DNA from: Archangium lipolyticum | GTDB taxonomy: Bacteria; Myxococcota; Myxococcia; Myxococcales; Myxococcaceae | Length of the DNA stretch: 64,000 nt | Assembly (NCBI RefSeq): GCF_024623785.1 | Contig: NZ_JANKBZ010000044.1 | Coordinates: 1 to 64,000 of the forward strand | Direction of reading: 5' to 3' | In this document: positions 22,629 to 30,681 of the stretch, piece by piece | How positions within the stretch are numbered: the stretch's first letter is position 1 | Layout: each line of letters begins with the position of its first letter | Made by a program: the position numbers and the translations under genes | Notes under the pieces: model-generated | Seen by the model: the letters and a program-made list of their open reading frames with translations, nothing else | The model's database searches: none | What the model was told of the DNA's origin: nothing

Positions 22629-22660
22629 TCCGGCGTACTTTTGAAATCAGGTACGCCGGA
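22629..22660. promoter_or_regulatory. 10-base inverted repeat upstream of the DUF72 gene
   Basis: TCCGGCGTAC at 22629-22638 and its exact reverse complement GTACGCCGGA at 22651-22660 are separated by 12 bases. The right arm ends eight bases before the ATG. A TATGCT at 22621-22626 could be a -10 element, which would put the repeat at the transcription start. It may be an operator or a 5' leader hairpin that covers the ribosome-binding site. Confidence 0.5.
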
Positions 22661-22667
22661 GCACTCC

Positions 22668-23717
22668 ATGTCAGACAGAGATCCGTCGCAGCTCGACCTC
22701 TTCACCGGAGCCCCCAGCCCCACGCCTCCCCGTGGGCGCCGACGCGGGCACGAGGAGCCCGTGGGCCCCGCAGAGCAACCCGAGGACGTGAGGGCGCTCG
22801 GGGAGCAGCTTCCTCCCGGCCTGCACCTGGGCACTTCGTCCTGGTCATTCCCGGGCTGGAAGGGGATCGTCTACGACCGCGAGGCCACCGCGGCACGCCT
22901 CTCCCGTGAGGGGCTCGCCGCGTACTCCCGGCACCCCGTGCTGCGCACCGTGGGCGTGGACCGGACCTTCTACGCCCCCATTCCCGCCTCCGCCTTCGCC
23001 GATTACGCCGCGCAGGTGCCCCCCGGCTTCCGCTTCCTCGTGAAGGCCCACGAGGCCTGTACGCTCGCGCGCTGGCCCGTCCACCAGCGTTATGGCGACC
23101 TGCGCGGTCAGTTCAACGACCGCTTCCTGGATGCCGCCTACGCGAGGGATCTCGTGGTGGCCCCCTTCGTCGAGGGGCTGGGTGAGAAGGCCGGGCCGCT
23201 CGTCTTTCAGTTGCCACCCCAACATCCGGAGGATCTGAGCGAGGGCGGGCCCTTCGTGGAGCGGCTCCATGCCTTCTTCTCGGCGCTGCCCCGCGGTCCC
23301 CTCTACGCCGCCGAGTTCCGCAACGAGTCCCTCCTGACCGAGGCCTTGGCCCAGGCGCTCGCGGACGTCGGAGTGTGTCCGGTGCTCGCCGCCTGGAAGA
23401 ACATGCCTCCCGTGGAGCGTCAGGCCGTTCGCACCAAGGCGCTGAACGCACCGGCCCTGGTGGTGCGCTGGATGCTCCCGCCGAACCTCGACTACGAGGA
23501 GGCCCGCCGGCGTTACTTCCCCTTCGACAAGCTGGTGGACGAGGACGTGCGCACCCGCGAGGCCATCGCCCGCGTCTCCGCCGCCGCCCTGGGGGCCGGA
23601 CGCCCCGTTTTCGTTACGCTCAACAACAAAGCGGAAGGAAGTGCACCCCTGTCCGCCGTGCTCCTGGCGCGCAGCGTCATGTCGCGAACTCGAAACACCG
23701 GCAGTGTGGAGTCTTGA
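22668..23717 (+). CDS. DUF72 (YecE) family protein
   Basis: This is a 349-residue protein. After an N-terminal tail of about 40 Pro/Arg-rich residues, the DUF72 core begins with LHLGTSSWSFPGWKGIVYD. It continues through FYAPIPASAFADYAAQ, FRFLVKAHEACT, LVFQLPPQ and YAAEFRNESLL, with the fold of a TIM-barrel related to sugar isomerases. The biochemical function of DUF72 is not established. The ATG at 22668 follows the inverted repeat and gives the shortest start consistent with the tail. It has its own upstream terminator and appears monocistronic. Confidence 0.85.
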   Translation: MSDRDPSQLDLFTGAPSPTPPRGRRRGHEEPVGPAEQPEDVRALGEQLPPGLHLGTSSWSFPGWKGIVYDREATAARLSREGLAAYSRHPVLRTVGVDRTFYAPIPASAFADYAAQVPPGFRFLVKAHEACTLARWPVHQRYGDLRGQFNDRFLDAAYARDLVVAPFVEGLGEKAGPLVFQLPPQHPEDLSEGGPFVERLHAFFSALPRGPLYAAEFRNESLLTEALAQALADVGVCPVLAAWKNMPPVERQAVRTKALNAPALVVRWMLPPNLDYEEARRRYFPFDKLVDEDVRTREAIARVSAAALGAGRPVFVTLNNKAEGSAPLSAVLLARSVMSRTRNTGSVES

Positions 23718-23803
23718 TCCATGCGGGTGTGCGTCTATGGTGAGGGATGTAGCAGGTGGGTCACCCGTTGGACTGAGCACGCGGCTTGCTTGGAAGGGCT
23801 GTC

Positions 23804-24055
23804 ATGAGATCGGTCCTTGTTGCAGCGCTCGTGGCACGCATGGCGGCGTCCGGAGGGGCGGGCGCTGGTGTCGAGGAGGCTGCTCTACGCCAGCAACCCG
23901 GCGACACCTGGGAAGACGTGCGTAAACAATTCGCCGCCCTGCGAAACGAGATTTCCACCCTGGAGACCGAATTTCGCGAAGCCCAGGAGCGCCACCGCCT
24001 TGACGCGGAGCGCAAGCAGCGCCAGCTGGAGCTCGAGCGCCGTGGTCAGCCCTGA
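23804..24055 (+). CDS. small coiled-coil protein, hypothetical
   Basis: This is an 83-residue protein. Residues 1-16 are hydrophobic (possible short signal or membrane stretch) and residues 38-83 form a strongly charged helix with heptad-like Leu/Ile/Ala spacing (FAALRNEISTLETEF, then ERHRL and RQLELERR). The ATG at 23804 is taken; a TTG at 23786 is also open. Its end overlaps the start of the Smr gene by 14 bases, which supports a real, coupled gene. No family is recognised. Confidence 0.55.
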   Translation: MRSVLVAALVARMAASGGAGAGVEEAALRQQPGDTWEDVRKQFAALRNEISTLETEFREAQERHRLDAERKQRQLELERRGQP

Positions 24056-24380
24056 CCCGGACGGCGACGAGGGCTCCGATTTCGACCCCGAAGCACCGGT
24101 GGAAGTTCCGCTGGATGGGAACCTCGACCTGCACTTGTTCCACCCCCGCGACGTCAAGGACGTCGTCACCGAGTACCTCTGGGCCTGCCGTCAGAAGGGC
24201 GTACTCGACGTTCGCATCATCCACGGCAAGGGGACGGGAGCGCTGAGGCGCACTGTCCAGGCCCTCCTCCCGAAGTTGCCCGAGGTGGAGTCGTTCCGCT
24301 CCGCATCCGAGGCCGACGGGGGCTGGGGCGCCACCTGGGTCCGGTTGAGGGCCCTGTCTCCAGGCGAATCCGAAGGCTAG
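24042..24380 (+). CDS. Smr domain protein
   Basis: This is a 112-residue protein with an acidic N-terminus (about 25 residues) followed by a compact Smr domain: LDLHLFHPRDVKDVV, then VRIIHGKGTGALRRTVQALL. The DLHxxxP and HGKG motifs are diagnostic. Stand-alone Smr proteins such as YdaL and SmrA/B are DNA or RNA endonucleases, with SmrB cutting mRNA between collided ribosomes; which applies here is open. I choose the GTG at 24042, with GGAG about ten bases upstream. It converges on the ABC importer operon. Confidence 0.85.
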   Translation: MVSPDPDGDEGSDFDPEAPVEVPLDGNLDLHLFHPRDVKDVVTEYLWACRQKGVLDVRIIHGKGTGALRRTVQALLPKLPEVESFRSASEADGGWGATWVRLRALSPGESEG

Positions 24381-24385
24381 CGCCG

Positions 24386-25228
24386 TCAGCCCTTCAGGCC
24401 GCTGCGGGAGACGCCTTCGATCACGTACCGCTGGGCGAAGACGAACAGGAGGATCGCCGGGATGCTGGCGATGACTCCTCCCGCCATGATGGCCGGGTAA
24501 TGGGTGGTGTAGGCCCCCTGGAGGATGGCCAATCCGGGCGGGAGCGTGAAGCTCTGGGGGCTGAACAGCACGTACACCGGCCAGATGAAGTCGTTGTAGT
24601 TGGTGAGGAAGGCCAGCACCGTCAGCGTCGCGATGCTGGGCCGGGAGAGCGGCAGGATGACCCGGTAGAAGATCTGCCAGTGGTTGGCGCCGTCGAGCAG
24701 CGCCGCCTCCTCCAACTCGCGCGGCAGTGTCGAGAAGAACTGGCGCATGAAGAAGACGCCGAAGGCGCTCCCCGCGCCGGGGACGATCACCGCCCACAGC
24801 GAGTCCAGCCAGCCCAGCCTGGTGACGATCAGGAAGTTGGGGATCAGGAAGAGGAACGTGGGGATGAACAACGTCCCGACGATCAGCCCGAACAGCACGC
24901 GCCTGCCGGGGAACTCCAGCCGGGCCAGGGCGTACGCGGCGAGCACCGACGTGCTCACCACGAGCAGCGCGTTGGCCGTGGCCGTGAAGATGCTGTTGAG
25001 GAACCAGCGCAGCACCGGCGTCTCGGAGCCCAGCGTGAGCAGCGGGACGTAGGCCTGGGTCGTGAAGGGGCGGGGCAGCCAGGAGAGCGGCTGCCGGGTC
25101 GCGTCGAAGTCCGTCTTCAGCGAGGTGCTCAGCATCCACAGCAGCGGTGCCACGAAGACCCACGTCAGCAGCACGAGCAGGGCGTAGAAGGTGATCCGGG
25201 AGAGGGGGCGGGTGGCGGTGGCGCTCAT
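24386..25228 (-). CDS. sugar ABC transporter permease (MalG-type)
   Basis: This is a 280-residue inner-membrane permease with about six helices. The cytoplasmic EAA loop reads EAALLDGANHWQIFYRVILPLSRP, the site that contacts the ATPase. Family blocks include LLWMLSTSLKT near the N-terminus and YNDFIWPVYVL. It belongs to the carbohydrate uptake CUT1 family. Its start codon overlaps the stop of the upstream permease by one base. It is the last gene of a binding-protein/permease/permease operon; no ATPase gene is in the operon. Confidence 0.93.
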   Translation of the reverse strand: MSATATRPLSRITFYALLVLLTWVFVAPLLWMLSTSLKTDFDATRQPLSWLPRPFTTQAYVPLLTLGSETPVLRWFLNSIFTATANALLVVSTSVLAAYALARLEFPGRRVLFGLIVGTLFIPTFLFLIPNFLIVTRLGWLDSLWAVIVPGAGSAFGVFFMRQFFSTLPRELEEAALLDGANHWQIFYRVILPLSRPSIATLTVLAFLTNYNDFIWPVYVLFSPQSFTLPPGLAILQGAYTTHYPAIMAGGVIASIPAILLFVFAQRYVIEGVSRSGLKG

Positions 25229-26124
25229 CAGGAGTCCTCTTGCCGGAAGAGACGGAAGTTGAGGGCACTCACCCCGAGCAGCGCGAGGGCGAGGACGTAG
25301 CTCATGGCCGCGGCGCTCCCCATGCGGAAGTCGCGCAGGCCGGTCTCGGCGATGAGCATGAGCGCGGTGCGCGTCTCGTTGCCCGGAGCGCCCTGGGTGA
25401 CGAGGAAGGACTGGCCGAACATGTTGGCCGAGTTGAGGATCGTCACCGTGAACACGAAGAGGAGGACCGGCTTCAGACCGGGCAGGGTGACGTGGAGGAA
25501 CTGCTGCGAGCGGGTGGCACCGTCGACCTTCGCCGCTTCGTACAGCTCGCGCGGGATGTCCTGCAGCCCGGCGAGGTAGATGAGCGCGTTGAAGCCGAGC
25601 GTCCACCAGACCGTCATGCCCACCAGGGAGATCCACGCCCACGGCAGCGCGGTGGTCCACGGGATGGTGGCGGACAGGTAGTGGTTGATGAGGCCGATGT
25701 TGGGATCGAGCAGGAACCGCCAGAGCAGGCCGACCACGGCCACGCCCAGCACGTAGGGCGCGAAGTAGACGGCGCGGAAGAAGGAGCGGCCGGGGAACTG
25801 GCGGTTCAGCAGCAGCGCGACGAGCAGGGGCACCACGACGAGCGGGGGCACGCTGAAGAGCGTGAAGAGCCCGGTGGCCTTCATGCTCTGCCAGAAATCG
25901 CCGCTGTCGCGCGAGCCCGGGGAGAAGAGGGTCGTGTAGTTCCGCAGCCCGACCCAGGGCCGGCGGGGCAGCAGGAAGTCCCAATCGTGCAGGCTGATCC
26001 ACAACCCCTGGAGGGCTGGCAGCAGCACGAAGGTGCCGAACAGCAGGAGGTACGGGGCCAGGAAGAGGTACGGCGTCGCGCGCCCCGTGTGCCGGATCGA
26101 AGCGGTCTGGGCTTTCGTCTTCAT
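25228..26124 (-). CDS. sugar ABC transporter permease (MalF/UgpA-type)
   Basis: This is a 298-residue permease with about six helices. The EAA loop is EAAKVDGATRSQQFLHVTLPGLKP. The N-terminus has the typical PYLFLAPYLLLFGTFVLLPALQGLWISL stretch, split here between first helix and periplasmic loop. It pairs with the MalG-type permease downstream to form the CUT1 transmembrane channel. It lies four bases after the binding-protein gene, all on the minus strand. Confidence 0.93.
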   Translation of the reverse strand: MKTKAQTASIRHTGRATPYLFLAPYLLLFGTFVLLPALQGLWISLHDWDFLLPRRPWVGLRNYTTLFSPGSRDSGDFWQSMKATGLFTLFSVPPLVVVPLLVALLLNRQFPGRSFFRAVYFAPYVLGVAVVGLLWRFLLDPNIGLINHYLSATIPWTTALPWAWISLVGMTVWWTLGFNALIYLAGLQDIPRELYEAAKVDGATRSQQFLHVTLPGLKPVLLFVFTVTILNSANMFGQSFLVTQGAPGNETRTALMLIAETGLRDFRMGSAAAMSYVLALALLGVSALNFRLFRQEDS

Positions 26125-26128
26125 GGGA

Positions 26129-27478
26129 TCAGTCGCCGTATTTCTCGCGGTTGTACCGGACCACCTGGGTGGCCTGCGCCGCGGCCGACTTCAGGGCGGC
26201 GGCGGGCGGCTCCTTGCCGAGCACGGACAGGTTCACGGCCCGGTCGACCAGCGCCAGCGCCTCGTTGATGCCCGCGACCGCTGGCGGGATGCGGATGTAC
26301 GGCGCCTGTTTGGCGAACTCGACCTGCGCCTTCATCGCCTGGAACTCCGGGCTCTCCGCCACGCTCCGGAGCACTGGTATCTTCCCACTCTTGAGCCAGT
26401 CCACGGAGCGCTGGCTCATCCACTGGATGAAGTAGCGCGCCGCCGCCTGTCTGTCCGGATTGGGCGATTCCTGCCGCGGCAGCACGAACTGGTGGGAGTT
26501 GCCCCAAACCGCCGGCTGTGTCCCGATCTTCGGGATGGGCGCCACGCCCCACCGCAGCTGCGGCACCTCGGCCAGCGCGTTGATCTGCCAGATGCCATTC
26601 CAGTTGAAGGCGTTCTGCCCGTTCTGGAGCGCGATGACGTCGGCGTCCTGGGCGACGTTCTCGGGGCTGTGGCCCTTCTTCACCAACTCGACCATCCAGG
26701 TCATCGCCTGTACGCCCGCGTCGGAGTCGAAGGTCGCCTGGGTGACGTCCTTGTCGAACAGGTCCCCGCCGAACTGCCACAGCAGCGACTGGAACTGGAA
26801 CGTCCCGGTGAAATGGAAGGGTGACATCCAGTGGCCCTGGATGCCGTGGCCCTTGAGCTGCTCGAGGGCCTCCATGTACTCGTCACCCGTCTGGGGCGGC
26901 TTGTCCGGATTCAGGCCCGTCTTCTCCAGGACCGCCTTGTTGAAGAACATGCCCAGCGGATGCAGATCGAGCGGGATGCCGTAGCGCCTGCCCTTGTAGA
27001 TGCCGCCCTTCCAGGCCACCGGCGAGGTGAAGTTGGACTCCTGAAGCCCGAGCGCCTGCGCGATATCATCGATGGGCGTGATGAGGTTGCGCGCGGCGTT
27101 GGTCGGGATGGAGTCGACGTGCATGACAGCGACGTCGGGCGCCTGTCCGCTGATCACCGCCCCCGCGAGCTTCTGGAAGAAGTTGGCCCACGGGTAGATG
27201 TTCATCCGGACCTGGATGGCCGGCGTCGCCTTGTTGAAGTCCTCGACGATCTTCCGGATGTACGCGCCGTCTCCTCCCGTGAAGCCGTTCCAGAACGCCA
27301 GCGTCACGCTCGGGCCGCTGTACCCCTTGCCTCCCGTTGTCCCCTGCGCACCTGGAGGCGTGCTCGGGGGGGTGCTCGAACGCTCACACCCGCCGAGGGC
27401 GAGAGAGGCTCCTGCTCCGAGCGTCCACGCCATGAAGCGTCGGCGGCTCAGCTCCGACGCGAAGGGGGAGTCCGGCAT
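26129..27478 (-). CDS. sugar ABC transporter substrate-binding lipoprotein
   Basis: This is a 449-residue extracellular binding protein of the CUT1 type. The N-terminus carries a twin-arginine motif (SRRRFMAWTL) and a lipobox ending in GGC, so it is probably exported folded and lipid anchored. The mature protein starts LAFWNGFTGGDG and has the FFNKAVLEKTGLNPDKPPQTGDE block common to oligosaccharide-binding proteins. Substrate is not shown. The ATG at 27478 is preceded by GAGAGG with good spacing; an ATG at 27484 lies two codons up. It heads the importer operon. Confidence 0.9.
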   Translation of the reverse strand: MPDSPFASELSRRRFMAWTLGAGASLALGGCERSSTPPSTPPGAQGTTGGKGYSGPSVTLAFWNGFTGGDGAYIRKIVEDFNKATPAIQVRMNIYPWANFFQKLAGAVISGQAPDVAVMHVDSIPTNAARNLITPIDDIAQALGLQESNFTSPVAWKGGIYKGRRYGIPLDLHPLGMFFNKAVLEKTGLNPDKPPQTGDEYMEALEQLKGHGIQGHWMSPFHFTGTFQFQSLLWQFGGDLFDKDVTQATFDSDAGVQAMTWMVELVKKGHSPENVAQDADVIALQNGQNAFNWNGIWQINALAEVPQLRWGVAPIPKIGTQPAVWGNSHQFVLPRQESPNPDRQAAARYFIQWMSQRSVDWLKSGKIPVLRSVAESPEFQAMKAQVEFAKQAPYIRIPPAVAGINEALALVDRAVNLSVLGKEPPAAALKSAAAQATQVVRYNREKYGD

Positions 27479-27541
27479 CTTCATCCTCTCGGTTGCGGCT
27501 CGTGTCGTGATCGCTGCTGGATGGTCTTCGGGCGTATGTGC

Positions 27542-27560
27542 CACACCGTGGGCCGGTGTG
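27542..27560. promoter_or_regulatory. inverted repeats upstream of the sugar importer
   Basis: CACACCG at 27542-27548 and CGGTGTG at 27554-27560 form a perfect 7-base inverted repeat with a 5-base gap. A second stem, GAGTGC (27589-27594) and GCACTC (27600-27605), lies just upstream. Both are in the leader or promoter region of the importer operon and could bind a sugar-responsive repressor. The whole 27479-27693 stretch holds no gene. Confidence 0.4.
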
Positions 27561-27647
27561 AGACGCGGCGTGTTCGCTGTGTTCGTCAGAGTGCTTTTCG
27601 CACTCCGGTTTCACCTGCGACTCGCCCGTGTTTGATGAGCGGGAAAC

Positions 27648-27681
27648 ACCCTCACCCCGTCCCTCTCCCGGAGGGAGAGGG
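27648..27681 (-). repeat. dispersed palindromic element, copy 3
   Basis: CCCTCTCCC (27661-27669), a GGA loop and GGGAGAGGG (27673-27681) are preceded on the plus strand by ACCCTCACCCC. Read on the minus strand it is stem first and begins 12 bases after the stop of the SNF2 helicase gene. Confidence 0.85.
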
Positions 27682-27693
27682 GAAATTGGGGGC

Positions 27694-30534
27694 TCAGGAC
27701 AGCCAGAAGTACGCGGAGGCGATGAGTGAGCGCTTCTCCGTTACCTTCGACTTGTTGGCCAGGTCCGCCACCTGCCGGTCCTTCGCCGCGTAGCGCTTCT
27801 CCTCCTCGTTGCGCAGCGAGGCCAGCTTCTTGCGGTACTCGCGCTCCAGCCGCTCCGCGTGCCCGCGGGCTTTCACGCGCTCTGCGGGGTCCTCCTGCGC
27901 GCACACCACCTTGCGCGCCTCCTGCCAGGCCTCGCGCGCCTTCTCCACCTGCTCGCGCGACTCCAGCAGACAGTCCTCCGCGTACCGGTCCGCCCGCTCC
28001 CGCGCCAGGTCCAGCTCCAGCGCGTTGCGCCGCTCCGCCGCCCGGAGGATCTCCTCCTTGGCCGCCATCAGCGCCTGCTCCTGCATCAGCGACACCGACA
28101 CCGGGGGCGGCTGCCGGCGCCGCTCCTCCTTGGCCGACAGCTTCACGAAGTGCTCGCCGTCCGCGAGCGGCAGGGCCCGGAAGCCCTTGCCGTCCCGCTC
28201 CAGCACCAGCACCAGGTGCACCATCTTCTCCTCGGCCTTCAGGCCCGTCGTCTCGAACTTGTAGACGAACCACCAGCCCTCGCTGCCCGCCAGCCGCGCC
28301 AGCCGGGCCGGCAGCCCCGCCGCGTTGAGCTGCAGGTAGCTGATGGCGTCGTGCGTCCGATCGCGCACCGCGTAGGCCGCCTTGGCCACCTGGAGCCGGC
28401 CCGAGGCACTGTTGTTGCCCAGCACCGAGCCCGTCAGCGCCCGCGCGCCCTGCTGGCGCTTCTCCAGCGCCTCCTTCGTCACGGCGCCCGCCATGCGCAG
28501 CCGCCGCCGCACGTCGCCGTCGAAGCGCTCCATGAGCACCGAGCGCGCCTCCGTCATGCGCGCGCTGATGCGGCCCTCCATGTCCGAGCGCAGCTTGTCG
28601 AACGCCTTGTTGATGTCGTCCGGGTGGCGGCAGGACTGGTAGATGTCCAGGATGCGCCGCTCGAAGTCCACGCCGCTCTCCAGCGCGCCCAGGATTTCAT
28701 CCGACGCGCCGAACACGCCGTCGAAGAGGTTCAGCTTCTTCTCCAGCAGCTCGTACAGCCGCGCGTCCGCGGCGTTCTGCCGGTTGAGGAAGTTGATGAC
28801 GAGCACGTCCCGCTGCTGGCCATAGCGGTGGCAGCGGCCGATGCGCTGCTCCACGCGCTGCGGGTTCCACGGCAGGTCGTAGTTCACCACCAGGTTGCAG
28901 AACTGGAGGTTGAGGCCCTCGGCGCCCGCCTCGGTGCAGATGAGGATCTGCGTCTTCTCGCGGAACTCGGTGACGAGCGCGCGGCGCTCCTCCGGGCCTC
29001 CCCCCGCGTCACCGGACAGCAGGGAGATCTTCCCCGCGTAGCCGTTGGCCGACAGCAGGTTGAAGAGGTACTGCTGCGTGCGCTTGGACTCGGTGAAGAT
29101 GAGCGCCTTCTCCGGCCAGCCCTGTCCCTTCATCACCTTGAAGGTGCGATCCAGGGCGCGCTTGAGGGCCTCGCCCTTGGCGTTCACCTTGATGGAGTCG
29201 GCCAGGTCCGCGTACTGCTTCAGCTCCCACTGCTCGTTCTCGAGCGTGCGGATGCTGACGGGCTTGGCGGGGTCATCCGACCACTCCTCGCCCTCCTCGA
29301 CGTACTGCTTGGCCTCCTCGGGCTCGAACATCTCCAGGGCGCGCTGGCCCAGCTTCGCCGCCTCCAGGCGTTTGGCGAGGTTGTCCGCGAGCCGCCGCAG
29401 GGTGGGGGCGATGGCGTACGTGGAGGAGGCCAGCAGCTTGCGGTAGCAGAGCGTGAGCAGCGTCTTCTTGCCCGGCTCGATGGCGGCCACTTCGGAGCGC
29501 CGCAGGTACTCGCTGACCTTCTCGTAGAGGTCCTGCTCCTCGGGGGAGGGCGCGAAGTCCTCCACGATGGAGCGGCGGTTGGTGTAGCGGACGTACTCGC
29601 GCACCTGACGGCGCAGCGTGCGCTGCACCACGGGGGCCAGCCGCTCCTTGAGCTCGTTGACGGCGTCCGTCTGAAGGCCGCCCGTCTCCGCCTCCAGCCG
29701 GTAGCGGCTGCGGAAGGCGTGCTCGGGGCCGAGGATCTGCTCGTCCAGGAGCGTCACCAGCCCGAACAGCTCCATCAGGTCGTTCTGCAGCGGGGTGGCG
29801 GTGAGCAGCAGCTTGGGACGGCCGCTGAGCGCGGAGCGGAGCGCCTGGCCCGTCTTGTGGCCCGCACGGTAGGCGTTCCGCAGGCGGTGGGCCTCGTCGA
29901 TGATGACGACGTCCCAGGGAATCTCCGCCACCAGCTGCGCCTTGTTGGCGGCGAACGGGTGCGAGCAGATGACGGGGAAGGGCTGATCGAAGCAGTTGCC
30001 CGTGGCGCGCACGGTGCGGCCGTCGACCATCACGGACTCGAGGTCGAACTTCTCGCGCAGCTCGCTGTTCCACTGCGCCCGCAATACGGCCGGGGCGAGG
30101 ATCAGGATGCGCGTCTTCCCCTCGGCCATGAGCTGGGCGATGACCATGCCCGCCTCGATGGTCTTCCCGAGCCCCACCTCGTCCGCCAGCATGCAGCCGC
30201 CACGCGACAGCGAATCCATCGCGAAGCACGCGGCCTCGAGCTGGTGGGGGTTGAGATCCACCTTCGCCTCGGCGAGCGCTCCCGCGAGCCGCTCGCGCGA
30301 GTCCGAGCTCTTGATGGTGAGCTCCTCGGCCAGCAGACGCTCGTGGAAGGGCGTCAGCGGCTTTCCCTGCTGCTCAGCATCCGCGCGGACCTCCGTCCCC
30401 GCCGCTGCCGCCGCCGCCGCATCCACCTCCACCCGCAGCTCCCTGAACTCCCTCGCGACCTCCGGCAAGTCCCTGTCTCCCCGTCCGTATGAAACTGGTG
30501 CTCGCACAGGCGTGTAGCACGAAAGGGGGGCCAT
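27694..30534 (-). CDS. SNF2/RapA-type DEAH helicase
   Basis: This is a 946-residue Swi2/Snf2-family ATPase. Motif I is DEVGLGKT at 118-125 and motif II is DEAH at 213-216. LLTATPLQND (motif III) and the C-terminal lobe follow, with VEQRIGRCHRYGQQRDV (motif VI). The C-terminal 300 residues are helical and charged. RapA-like proteins recycle RNA polymerase; others remodel DNA-bound complexes. Which role applies is not shown. The start at 30534 is the only ATG near the N-terminus, with a weak ribosome-binding site; a later start would still keep the helicase core. It stands alone, with no nearby nuclease or methylase that would suggest a defence system. Confidence 0.88.
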   Translation of the reverse strand: MAPLSCYTPVRAPVSYGRGDRDLPEVAREFRELRVEVDAAAAAAAGTEVRADAEQQGKPLTPFHERLLAEELTIKSSDSRERLAGALAEAKVDLNPHQLEAACFAMDSLSRGGCMLADEVGLGKTIEAGMVIAQLMAEGKTRILILAPAVLRAQWNSELREKFDLESVMVDGRTVRATGNCFDQPFPVICSHPFAANKAQLVAEIPWDVVIIDEAHRLRNAYRAGHKTGQALRSALSGRPKLLLTATPLQNDLMELFGLVTLLDEQILGPEHAFRSRYRLEAETGGLQTDAVNELKERLAPVVQRTLRRQVREYVRYTNRRSIVEDFAPSPEEQDLYEKVSEYLRRSEVAAIEPGKKTLLTLCYRKLLASSTYAIAPTLRRLADNLAKRLEAAKLGQRALEMFEPEEAKQYVEEGEEWSDDPAKPVSIRTLENEQWELKQYADLADSIKVNAKGEALKRALDRTFKVMKGQGWPEKALIFTESKRTQQYLFNLLSANGYAGKISLLSGDAGGGPEERRALVTEFREKTQILICTEAGAEGLNLQFCNLVVNYDLPWNPQRVEQRIGRCHRYGQQRDVLVINFLNRQNAADARLYELLEKKLNLFDGVFGASDEILGALESGVDFERRILDIYQSCRHPDDINKAFDKLRSDMEGRISARMTEARSVLMERFDGDVRRRLRMAGAVTKEALEKRQQGARALTGSVLGNNSASGRLQVAKAAYAVRDRTHDAISYLQLNAAGLPARLARLAGSEGWWFVYKFETTGLKAEEKMVHLVLVLERDGKGFRALPLADGEHFVKLSAKEERRRQPPPVSVSLMQEQALMAAKEEILRAAERRNALELDLARERADRYAEDCLLESREQVEKAREAWQEARKVVCAQEDPAERVKARGHAERLEREYRKKLASLRNEEEKRYAAKDRQVADLANKSKVTEKRSLIASAYFWLS

Positions 30535-30681
30535 TTTGGGAAGTGCGACGGATGTGTAAAGGGGGTCTTTTCCGAGGCCGAAAACTCGGCTCCGGAGCGA
30601 TTGGCACGCTTTTTCTTCGGGAGCGTCGTCGCGCGAGCGTGTGCGCGAGGGTGTGGTGCGTGCGGGATTTGACGGAAGGAG

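Noticed and set aside
27859-30492. 877-codon plus-strand frame opposite the SNF2 helicase
   Set aside because: Its composition (Val/Leu/His/Arg) is that of a codon-bias shadow, and the helicase motifs lie on the other strand.
30572-30589. CCGAG/CTCGG stem between the SNF2 and DUF58 genes
   Set aside because: The stem is only five bases with an eight-base loop and no T run in either direction, so it is too weak to call a terminator.
30605-30625. Sigma-54-like TTGGCACGC at 30609
   Set aside because: The -12 TTGC element is missing at the right spacing, and no plus-strand gene follows.
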